Shown: positions 38,011 to 47,899 of the stretch, one piece after another | Position numbering within the stretch: the first letter of the stretch is position 1 | Layout: the number at the start of each line of letters is the position of its first letter | Assembly: GCF_047495875.1 (NCBI RefSeq) | Contig: NC_092471.1 | Coordinates: 8,949,001 to 9,013,000 of the forward strand | Direction: 5' to 3' | DNA: 64,000 nt | Source of the DNA: Pithys albifrons albifrons | Lineage: Eukaryota > Chordata > Aves > Passeriformes > Thamnophilidae | Notes under the pieces: model-generated | What the model was told of the DNA's origin: nothing | Seen by the model: the letters and a program-made list of their open reading frames with translations, nothing else | Databases searched by the model: none | Program-made: the position numbers and the translations under genes

Positions 38011-38720
38011 TCACAGAATTGTACAATCGTTTTGGTTGGAAAAGGCATCTAAGATGATTGACTCCAGCTGTTACCCCAGTGCTGCCAAGCCCAGCACTGT
38101 CCCCAAGTGGCACATCTACGTGACTTTTAAATCCCTTTAGGGATGGCAACTCCAGCATCCCCAAGTCCTGTTTCCCCAGGCAGTTTTCCAGCCACTCTGC
38201 CCCCAGCATGTAGTGCTGCAGGGGGTTGTTGTGATCCAGGTGCAGGACACAGCACTTTGCCTTGCTGAACCTCATACAATTGGCCTCATCCCACTGATCC
38301 AACCTGTCCGGATGCCTCTGCAGAGCCTTCCTACCCTCCTGCATGTATGTATGTATGTAGCAGATAGCAAAATAATCTGCTAGATCAATATTCCTTCTCA
38401 ACTTGGTGTCATCTGCAAACTGACTGAGGGTGCACTCGATTCCCTTGTCCAAATCATTGATAAAGATATTAAACAGGACTAGGATTGGTCCCAGTACTGA
38501 TCCCTGGGGAACACCACCTGTGACTGGCTGCCAACTGGATTTAACTCCATGAACCACCACTCTCTGAGCCTGGACACTCAGCCAGTTTTTCACCCAGCAA
38601 ACAGTGCACACATCCAAGCTGTGAGCAGATTGTTTCTCCAGGAGAATGCTGTTAGAAAAAAATCTCAAAGGTTTTAGAAGTCCAGGTAGACATCACTCAC
38701 AGTTTTTCTCTCACCCATGT
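38011..38720 (-). mobile_element. CR1-type LINE fragment with reverse-transcriptase remnant
   Basis: The minus strand encodes a reverse-transcriptase remnant with the motifs [27 protein letters not shown] and the catalytic FADD box (SQFADDTKL). On the plus strand the 3' end starts as tcacagaattgtacaatcg with ttttggttggaaaagg, the reverse complement of a CR1 tail. The frame is open for about 220 codons (38668-38006), but the copy is 5'-truncated and lacks the endonuclease and most of RT, so it is not autonomous. Relative to a typical CR1, the segment between RT and the 3' end looks shortened by internal deletion. It lies in the IL1RAPL2 intron preceding the transmembrane exon, in the same orientation as the gene. 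Confidence 0.88.
38342..38359. repeat. Short (ATGT)n tetranucleotide repeat
   Basis: About four copies of ATGT lie within the CR1 fragment. The repeat interrupts the reverse-transcriptase-derived frame as Tyr/Ile/His/Thr/Met residues without shifting it. Confidence 0.8.
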
Positions 38721-40390
38721 TGAATATGCATTTCTGTGTGTGTTCCACACCAGAACTGTGGAACCTTTTTTCCCAAAGTGGTTTACACCTTTTCTTATTA
38801 CTTAGTATAAAATATAACTTATGTTATGCCCTTCTTTCCAGGAGGATGCAAAGCTCTCATGTAAAGAGGGAATTGAGTAAGTTGGGATTGATTCAGCTTA
38901 ATCTGTCAGGACTGCATACTGTACTTCCACACATACAATCTGTGGGTCACATGAAAAAGTAGCAAAAAGAGAGGGCATTGACCCAAAAGTTTCATCTCCC
39001 TAGTAAACCTTTTTTTTGTCCCAGTACCAGCCCTCCCTCACCTTTAGATTATAGCCATGAAACCCAGTGCTTAGCATCCAGCAGGCATTTAGGGGAACTG
39101 ATGACTATGGAAGTTTTCCAGAACTGTGATGCCCCATCTAAAGAGGCTTTGGCTGCTCTTCCTGTTCTTCCACCTGGCTCTTTAGTTAATTTGTCCCATG
39201 GTGGTGTCTACCCTAGGCTCCAAAGTCAATCTACAGCATGCTTAGGTACTAATAGTGTATTTGAACCATCTCCAAATGGTGACACTTCTGTGGGATTTTG
39301 TTGCATCTGTGACGATGAACAGCACTGGCTTTTTTTAACTAACACTGTAACCCAGAACCTGCTGAGAAGCAAGTGCTTTGCCATAGCAAAAGCACACAAA
39401 GGACTAGAACTGCATTTCCAGATTTGCCTCACGAAAACATTTCTTCTTCTTTGCTTTTGGCAAAATAATTTACAGCCAAGAATGATGGCAGAGATTTGGA
39501 CAATGTATTAACTCTTCAGTCAATCTCGTGTGCCGATGGCTCTGTGGCTTCACTAACAGCTTTCTCCTGAGTGTGTAACCTTCCTTTGCTTTTCTTACAG
39601 CTTTTGTATTGCCTAATACACTGTATCTTAGAGACATCACCCTCAAATTCAAAGGTCACCCTATATATGGAGAAATGATTGAACAAACAACATAAGAACT
39701 GTAACAAGCTACTGTTAAACTCCTTGTAAAAATGGCTTCTACACACAGCAGAGCACTGTAGCACCTTTTAATTTGACACATTCAAATCCAAATGGTTTCC
39801 TTTCTGCTACTGATAACTTGTTAGGAGTGGTATTCCCAATTAAGGAACAATATCAAGCAAGATAACCATGATGGGGTAATTCTCCATCAATTTGTAGCTC
39901 CCATTGCACTGTTTTCATTTCTAGTGCTGTTAGAAATCCAAATGTATGGTGATAGTTTAAAGTTTTCAATCTAAAACACAAAGCCAGAAAGTGGAGAAAC
40001 ATGAGAACATCTGACCTCATGGCTGAGGTACCTGTTCCAAGAAATGCACATTTCAACTCCATCACACAATGACCTCTGACCTAGTCAGTCAACTCTGGGT
40101 CAAAGTCACAGGTTGCTTAGACCAAAATACTTCCACTGATCATATTGGTCTTGTGTGAGCGACAGCATTCCAGGCAAGTGCATCACCGGCAAGGCTGAAT
40201 CACCAGACACTAAAGAACAAGTCACGATTTTTTTCTTCACAAATGGTAAACTGAAGCTGTACACAAGTATACTTCAGCTCCAGCAGGCACACAGGAGTCC
40301 AGCCTGACTCAGAGAGGTCAGCAGGACTTCTGACTGACCCATTGGTGCTGAGCAGGGTGAGAACACAGACAATGAAACGGAGGGAATCAC

Positions 40391-40536
40391 CTTTCTTGCG
40401 CAGAAGAACACTGGCATGTCTCCGTCCGTTCCTGTTTTCCACATGACATGTGTAGTTAGCCAGGTCTGCCTCCTCTACAGCATCAAAGATCAATGTCAAC
40501 TCAACTTCTTTTTCTCCAAGATGTTCTCTGAGGAGT
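40391..40536 (-). CDS. IL1RAPL2: IL1RAPL2 exon: second half of third Ig domain
   Basis: A 146-bp exon. The acceptor is ccttcctttcag ending at 40537 and the donor is G|GTGATT at 40390. It opens with the third base of the Arg codon split from the previous exon and then reads [48 protein letters not shown], ending on the first base of an Asp codon. The Cys in NYTCHV closes the Ig disulphide with the Cys in the preceding exon, and DLANYTC is the classical Ig-fold D-x-G/A-x-Y-x-C signature. The donor GTGATT is weaker than the other donors in this gene. The frame stays open past it for about 63 codons to a TGA at 40202-40200, discussed under findings. Confidence 0.93.
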
Positions 40537-41980
40537 CTGAAAGGAAGGATACAGGCTTTGCTTTACCTGAATTAATCTGTGTGGAAGATCCCCAACAAGA
40601 ATCATGATTTCTCAGCACAAGACAGACAGTGTTCCTTGGCCTCCTCCACTCTTGAAGAAGGACTTAAAAGGAGACTCACGTTGCCTGAAAGAGACTTCAC
40701 AGAAACATCTTTCATGACCACCAAAAGCCTTTTTCTCCTTCCATGTCTAGTGAGGAGCTAAACCAAGTGAAGGAGTGGCCATAAATGCAATGGTTGCATG
40801 TGGCTTGCTCACACTGGCTCCATCAGAATGAAATGCTAAAAACAATGCTTCTTTTGAAAGAAGCAATAAATATCCACTTTCCAGAAGCAAATATGCACTA
40901 CTAGGCTGTCACTGAACAAATTATAGGGCAGTATTTTAAAGGCTGGGTATTGTGATACATTTTAATGCAGTCTGGAAACCTAACCAAAGGAGCTCTGGAA
41001 TTTTCCCCGATTTTCTGGGGCTAGATTCTGACTTTAAAAGGGAACAGTGTCAAGAACAAGAGCTCTCTGCTCCTTTGAGAGGACAGAGGAGACATGCAAA
41101 ATTTCCACAAACGGAACAGAAAGTTTTAGCAGACTTTCAGGCCAGAGGTACAGTCTTTTCATGTCATTGTTCTCATGTGATCATTAAAAGAATGCAAAGT
41201 AAATGCAAGTGTTTTCTGCTACTGACATTAAGTCTAAAAATACAATACCCTATTCTCTCAGAAGGCTTATCACTTGTTCAAGAAAAAGTTGCTGCTCCTT
41301 TGAACAAGGATATGTAATGTCAAGTAAAATCTAAGAGGTTCATTTGATTCTGTTTGTGTATTGCTGCCTAATGTGCAAGGGGGTAAACATAAAATGTGGA
41401 ATGTCCTCACAGCCGCCTGTGAACTCAGCACTGCACATTGTACCTCAGTGAGCCTTTTCACTGAAAATACAGTGTCTGGCACTGTGAGGTGAAAGGATAA
41501 GCATGATCCAGGTTCCCCAAACAAGAAATATTTCCTCCAGAGACTGAAGGGAGAGAACTGGGCAGTAAGTAACTAATGGGAGCACTGCCTGCTCTGGACA
41601 GAAACTGCTTCTGGAGACCTCAACATTTGCAGCCCCCAAACTTCTCTTTTATAAACCAAAGTTGTTTAGGAGTTTCCAATTGCACCCCCACATTTTCTTA
41701 AGTATGTGATTTCATGTAACACCCATGGATCTCCAAATTTGAAAATAAATCAGATGGAGAAGTATGTGAGTATTGTACTAGACAACCAAAAATGCAATCC
41801 TGACTGCTACAAACCACATGTGTACAGTAAGATGTCATACAGCACATAACCTCTTTAAAGGCTTGTGGGATCTGATGGAACTCAGAAGATGTACCAGAGA
41901 ATCCACAACAATTCAGCCTCTGTGACTGTGGCTGTGTAACTTGCAAAAAACCAAGTGGAAAAACATTAGTTCAAAAACCG

Positions 41981-41983
<3 letters not shown>

Positions 41984-42026
<43 letters not shown>
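41984..42026. repeat. (GT)n microsatellite
   Basis: An uninterrupted TG/GT dinucleotide repeat of 43 bases (about 21 units) in the intron between the two third-Ig exons. It is the longest perfect dinucleotide repeat seen in the window and is likely polymorphic. It ends 90 bp before the plus-strand exon-like unit at 42116. Confidence 0.97.
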
Positions 42027-42027
<1 letters not shown>

Positions 42028-42115
42028 GCATTTGAAAACCTGGATTACATCTCTTTGTGCAAATTCATTCTCATTTATTATTGTTTTTCTTCATTTGTTT
42101 TTAATTCTGTTTCAG

Positions 42116-42228
42116 AGTCCAAGTGGAGAAATAATGGAACAAAGGCTGAATTTGCATATTCTGATCAGAAAAGAAACCTCAGAAAGGCTGGTCTGTTTGC
42201 AGATTCAGCCTAAATCATTGGGGGACAG
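42116..42228 (+). other. Exon-like unit on plus strand, antisense to IL1RAPL2 intron
   Basis: A long pyrimidine tract (42071-42113) ends in ctgtttcag, and 113 bp later a donor CAG|GTAAAT occurs at 42229. One frame is open across the whole interval (37 codons plus two bases: SPSGEIMEQRLNLHIL, RKETSERLVCLQIQP, and so on), with no stop until the TAA inside the donor. I do not recognise the peptide. It could be an exon of an unannotated antisense transcript or of a nested gene, or a chance pseudo-exon. No partner exon was identified on this strand. Confidence 0.25.
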
Positions 42229-45200
42229 GTAAATCAATTCTCATTTACCTATTCATCTCCTATATCTATATAAAGACTCAGGAAAGCTTTTCTTCTCTAT
42301 GGCAAACAATATGCCTGACAAATTTTGGCCTGCAAATCCTGCTGCAAGGAACAATATAATCCTTAACAGAGATGATATCTGGGGCACTAATCTGAAGCAC
42401 TCTGTGAATGTTCCGATTGTCTTGTGTTTATCCTATAATCAGGATATTTTACACAGAAAAAAATGAAGACAGATTATAATTAAGATAAAATAAACTATTA
42501 TTTTGAACAATATCTAAACTATATTCAAAATAAAATAACTGAACCTTAACTTAAATTTAAATAAGATAAAAAGGAGCTTTCATAAAAAAAGAATATGCAT
42601 TTGGACTCAGAAATTTTTTCCACTTATGTTATTTCTAATTACAATCTTTACTAAGGGAACTCTTTAAAATGGGATCTATAATGAAAATGCTGACAAACAT
42701 TTAAGCATTATGATGACAGTAAAGTGTAGAAAGCTCGTGCTGGTGTTAAACCTTTCATTCCTGATTTTTTGCTTTTCTTCTTTTTACTTTTAACCAGTAC
42801 TCTACAGCTAATGATTCATTATTGCCACAGAAATACTCAGATGGTCACCCGCATTTTTTAATATGTATTCAGCCTTTAATTAATTGCATTTTATGGCTGG
42901 TTCACAGAACACTGAGCACAATATTTTTGGGTTAGAAAAGGAACACATTATTAACAAGTAAGACCTTAAAGGTGCAACAGCAGTTTCTGCACACCCAGAA
43001 GATGAAGCTCTGTCCCTGTCTGAGATGGAGAAAACTTCACCAGCAACGCTGTCAACACATGCCAGCTCCCACAAACTGAGAAAATAATAGCTCGCTTTTT
43101 CTGGTTTGCTGAACAAACTGTAAGAGTAATTACACCATTTAATACAAAGCTAAATCAATGGCACTTGACACCTCACAACAAACAGGATGGAAGGAGAGAA
43201 AGAAAAGCTGGGTGAAGTAAAAACAACACTCAGTGCTTTCTTTTTCTTCAAGCTGAAGCATTTTATTTGATCTGAAACAAAATATTTTGTCAAGTGAATA
43301 TTTTTCAGTTAAGAATATGGATTTAAAAAAGGAAGTGTCATTTCAGAATAAAAATGGGGTTTTTTTGAAAATTACTCAATGGTTTAGATTTTTCAAATCT
43401 TTTGTCATATTTTTCCAATGTATGTGTGCACTAAGTTGAATCTGAAGTTAAAATACTTTTACTTTGAGACCATATTTTCCTCAAATTTTCAGACTTTATA
43501 TGATCAAAGATGTAAAGACCCTAAGAAAGCTTCACCTGGTCTCTTTGCAAACCTTTACTAATCTGCATGTGAGTTGGGACATAGCAAAAAGGAAACTTTC
43601 ATTCTTTATATAGCTGAGGATCTGGACAGTGAACAGGGTTATGAACTCTACTGCCTTCCTTCTACTCCTTAACAATAGGCTGGAGATGAAAGGACAGACC
43701 TGTGAGTACATAAGGACCTCTCCAAAGCAAAGTAGTTCAACTGGCAACATGGCACAGTGATCTTCCCTCTCACTTTCTTGCATCATGTTTCTTATTCTTT
43801 TCCTAGAAACTGTCCACTTGAGCAGTTTAAGCTTTCCAGGAGTGGGCTGTCATTTCCATATTTCTCTGCTAAGTACCCAGCACACTGGCCAGGCAGTGAT
43901 GGGAATTCTGCCTCCTGCCCTCAGCACCCCCTCCTAACAGAATACAACCACCTTGTCTTGTCTGAGCATTTCATAACCATCAGTTGACTTCTGTGGGTGA
44001 TAAATTAATCAGAAGAAATAAGACTACCATTCAAAATCTCTTCATTCACCTCTTATCATGCCTCTAGAATGAGTTAAACTACTACTACTTTAAAAATGGA
44101 CAAGAAAGAAAAAACAAGGACAAACATACTTTACAAGATGAGCATTATGAGGCAACTGCAAACTGTTCTGCAGTGTTGCCTGAAGAAGAAAAAGAAGCAA
44201 CTCATAGGTGGCTGGGAGAGTAAGATTTATGCCTGAAAATAATTTGCCATGGCAGAGAGATGGTGTTGAAATTTGCTGTGGGCTGCTTTGATAATTAGGT
44301 ACAACTGACAACTCTGAAGACAGGCTTAAAGACTCTGATTCCTTCTTTAATAGTCCTGGTTCAATTTACATGACATTTTCATTGTCACCGTGAAAAACCC
44401 ACCTGGAAGCAAAGTCTCTTTCTCCTTTCCCCCCACGCTGTCTAACACCTGGGGATCTTAGTTCAAGGGAAGGCAAGGAAGCAGCTTAGAGAGCCTCTGA
44501 GTCCTGCAATGTGACTTAGTTGTTACGAGGCTTTGGAACAAGGTCTAATAAATAACAAGAAGCCCTGAACTACATAAATATTACTCATGGTGAAGTGTGA
44601 ATACAAAACAAAACAAAAAAACCAGTTCCATGGGTTTGATTTCAACAGGAATGCTCAAGTTCCGTGCTCCCTTACTTCAGTGCTTTCATAACAGCACAGT
44701 GACTGCTGGCCATGCACACTGGAGGATGCAAACTAGGGCTGGGGGTTTGTACTCTCACACTGCACTGATTTGCAAACCTGAATTCTCATCATACACCAAA
44801 AATCCAGCAACACAATGGACGGGCACAGTCCAGGCTCAGAACAGCACAAAAAATTCAGTGATACTAAATTTGTGAACTAATTTAAAATGGGGAATTGTTA
44901 GAAGTCTTCCAAACGAACAACCCATTGAGTATCTTGGTCTGCTTGTAACAATTCCCTACCACTTTTAGTTTCTTAACATGAACAGAAACGTGCTGATAAC
45001 ACCACAGAGAAGTTCAACGTGGCTTATCAAATTTGAAAGATACATGACAATCTTTTAAATACAACAATAAACATGACTAGGTGGAAGATGTGGGCTTGCT
45101 CAGAGCAATGATAGAACAATTAGTGCTACTTAGTTTCCATGAAGCAGCATACCTGTAATGGGACACATAAATAAGAGCTCCTACTGTGAAAGAATCATTT

Positions 45201-46725
45201 TCAAAAGTTACCACTTCAGTTGCCATAGCTACTTCTAAATGAAAAAAGGGATGGACTGTGGCACTGCTGATAATGATGCAGTAGGTTTTGGTAAATGCTG
45301 TTTTTAATGCTGGCTGTGATCACAGGAGATTAAGTACATGATAAGTAGATTTGCTCAAGAGAAGATTCACTGAATAGTAAAGAGTCTGTAAACTGAGTCA
45401 AAACTTTTTAATGGCATGAGAAAAGGGAGCCATCACAAATTAATTTGAAACATAAATGTGTAATGAGATGGCACAATGAAGGACAAATAACAGCTTTTTC
45501 AAACTCAGTTTCACTAATAAATGCACAAAAAAGAAAAAGTTTTGAACTGTGCTAAAGCTGGAGTACTCTTTAAATACAAAACTCAAATTGTCCTTCTGAT
45601 GCAGAGGAAGAACATAACCAAAATCACTCTGTTCATATATATATACACACCCCAGAGAGGACACAATGTCATTAAGTGCTGACTAACAATGGCAGAAGTT
45701 TCCAATAATTGCTTTTTGTGGTCAGAAGCTGAAAAGAGGATTGTACCCTGGCAAATAAGGTAAATTTCATCTGTGTGCAATTAAGGTGCAATGTTAGGTC
45801 AGTTACTTTAGTATATCTTAATAACTAGTGACTAAATGGCTGTACTTCAAATTATTGATCAAGTAATAAAGCAAAGGAACCTGCTCTCCAAAATTACCTT
45901 TACAAGAAACAAAGAAATCAGACATGAGACCAAAAAATATGCAGTTGAAGGGGAAAAGACCTTGCCTTTCTTTTATAATCTATATTCACTGTATCTATAG
46001 GAGCTGGGATTCCTTTGTCCGTAATATAACCATAGCTTAGTCTTTGCTCAAAGAACATTAATCAGGTAATTATTAAGGAAGAGAAGATGACTGTTAGGTG
46101 CAAATTTCATGGAATTTCATGGGCACAAAAGTGTGCGTTTTCTTTACAACTAGTACAGCAAATGATAATCAGCATCTGGAACGAACCAAGCACAAGCTGG
46201 ATATCAGACACAGCCACTCCTTTCTCTCCCTTAAGGGCAAAGCCTGGAGGAACAAATGATGCTCACCAAGGCAAGGCACACCAAGAGCAGTGTCACTGAC
46301 AGACAACACATGCAGTAGAAGAGAAAAATTCTGGTGACTTTGACAGGAGACCATTCATCTTCAAGATGAACACTGATGATGAAATGAATGTCATCTTGCC
46401 AAGGATTGCCACATGAGGCAGCTGCACAAAACAGCATCATTTCCATGCAGGGCTAAAATCAACCCTTGGAACACTCAAGAGCCGCTTCAGCCACCAACCA
46501 CCAGGGGAATTTGGTAAAAGATTTTCAGGCACATAGATTGCCACTAGGTCTTTAGAGTTTACTTGCTAGAAAGAAGAGGGAGCAACTCACACAGCCCTGG
46601 CTCCAAGTCATTCATCACTCTTTAGACAGAAAACTATTTCCACTTTCAATTAAAAACCTGTTAAGAAAACCTAATAGGGTTTTGGGACAAACAACAGTTT
46701 TAACAGAAAATAATACAAAATGTAC

Positions 46726-46855
46726 CTGACTTCGCCTTCTCTAATGTGACCTTCTAATTCTTCTATGAATTTTTCCCCTTTCATCCAGTAGATCATAGGG
46801 CCTGATTCTCCACTGAATCCAAAGAAAGCTTTGCAGGCCACAGTCAGTGGGTTTC
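46726..46855 (-). CDS. IL1RAPL2: IL1RAPL2 exon: first half of third Ig domain
   Basis: A 130-bp exon. The acceptor is a pyrimidine-rich stretch ending ctcag at 46860-46856, and the donor is AG|GTACAT at 46725. It begins with the last two bases of a Gly codon (G|GA) and ends with AG of a split Arg codon. The encoded 42 full codons start NPLTVACKAFFGFSGESGP, then IYWMKGEKFIEEL, then HIREGEV. The Cys in VACK is the first half of the Ig disulphide and the Trp in YWMKG is the usual Ig-core tryptophan. This block is strongly conserved in IL1RAPL1/2. It continues in phase into 40536-40391, where Arg is completed. It is the most upstream exon found in this window; the preceding exon should end in a single G and was not found up to 64000. 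Confidence 0.93.
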
Positions 46856-47852
46856 CTGAGGACAAAAAGAAGAGAGAAAGTTAGAGATTTTGTCATAGCT
46901 ACCAGTGATAGAATTATTATAGGAAATCTCAACACTTCGGATAAACCTCCTCATTTAAAATTGGAAGGAAAAAAACAAAGTATAGCTATAAACCCTAGGA
47001 AAAAGAGTGCGGGTGATTTGCATCCATGGGAATAGCTGTGAAATGAAGCTCTGAGGTTATCCATAATTTAATTTTTCCTAGAAAGATACTAGATGAACAA
47101 TGAGAAAGTATGGAAACAGTGTCAACATAAGATAATGTCAAACTAGTTGTTAAAAATAAAGATATGAGTTCTCTGTCAGACTCCTGGGACCTCTACCAGG
47201 ATTAGGGATTGGACTCTAAAAGGCAGGTAAATCACTGAACTACCGCTTCTTATCTACCCATAAAAAAAGGCACAGGAATTATTTCTTCCTCACTTATACA
47301 GAAATCAAATGTTAATGAAGTCTTGGTAAGCTGCTCAGAGAGCTTTTAAAGATTCCCAAGAAATACATGATACCACTGAGCACCAACACTGATGTTACTG
47401 TCAACAGACATCTGACAAAGAACTAAACTTCAAAGCATTATTTAAGCAAAAGAGTAAAGAACTCTTCCTTTCACCTCTGTAATAATACTTCCAAAAGAAA
47501 GAAAATAAAACTTGGAAACTAATCAGACTTCTTTCCTCTTCAAGAATTCAGCATTTAGGTGGGTTTTAGTTTGGCTACAGCTCTAACTGTGTTAGGCAGT
47601 CCAGGACTAGGCTTTCGCTGCCAGGACAGATGGTCATCTGCCTGCAGAAGACAAAAGAAAAAAAATCCAGCAAAAAACCTCAAAAAACCCCTCCAACAAG
47701 TGAGAAACTTCATGAGAACCATACCCATTCCCCTCTTATGCAAACACAGCTCCGGCACCCACTTTCCTTTGCCTATTTTACCCCACATATGTGGTCCAAG
47801 TTACAAAGCAGCTGTAGAACCAGCAACTTAGAAGGGAGGGCAGACCTCATTT

Positions 47853-47899
47853 AATGTCAATAGAAACTCCTGTTCAATCTTCAAGGACTTGGATCAAGA
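47853..47899. repeat. Degenerate copy of palindromic element
   Basis: TGTCAATAGAAACTCC, then CAATCTTCAAGGACTTGGAT, follows the order of GTCAATGGAAAGACTCC and CATTGACTTCAATGGGCTTTGGATCAGG, the internal part of the palindromic repeat seen at 21843-21900. One arm is better preserved than the other. Identification rests on co-linear motif matches only. Confidence 0.4.

Larger units (their letters stand above)
34151..40390 (-). other. IL1RAPL2 intron between third-Ig and transmembrane exons (6.2 kb)
   Basis: Bounded by GTGATT at 40390 and ctaattttag at 34151. It contains the MIR-like SINE 34904-35016 and the CR1 fragment 38011-38720. A 177-codon plus-strand open frame (38978-39511) has no recognised similarity. 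Confidence 0.9.
40537..46725 (-). other. IL1RAPL2 intron within third Ig domain (6.2 kb)
   Basis: Bounded by GTACAT at 46725 and ccttcctttcag at 40537. It contains the (GT)n tract and the plus-strand exon-like unit at 42116-42228. The 42440-42620 stretch is strongly AT-rich. Nothing else was recognised. Confidence 0.9.

Noticed and set aside
41941..42232. Long frames reading Cys-Val repeats
   Set aside because: The Cys-Val run is only the translation of the (GT)n microsatellite. Only the downstream exon-like part was retained as a candidate.
47161..47265. Segment resembling the B-box/anticodon pattern of a tRNA or SINE head
   Set aside because: No cloverleaf could be drawn and the B box is not matched. 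Too weak for a tRNA or SINE call.
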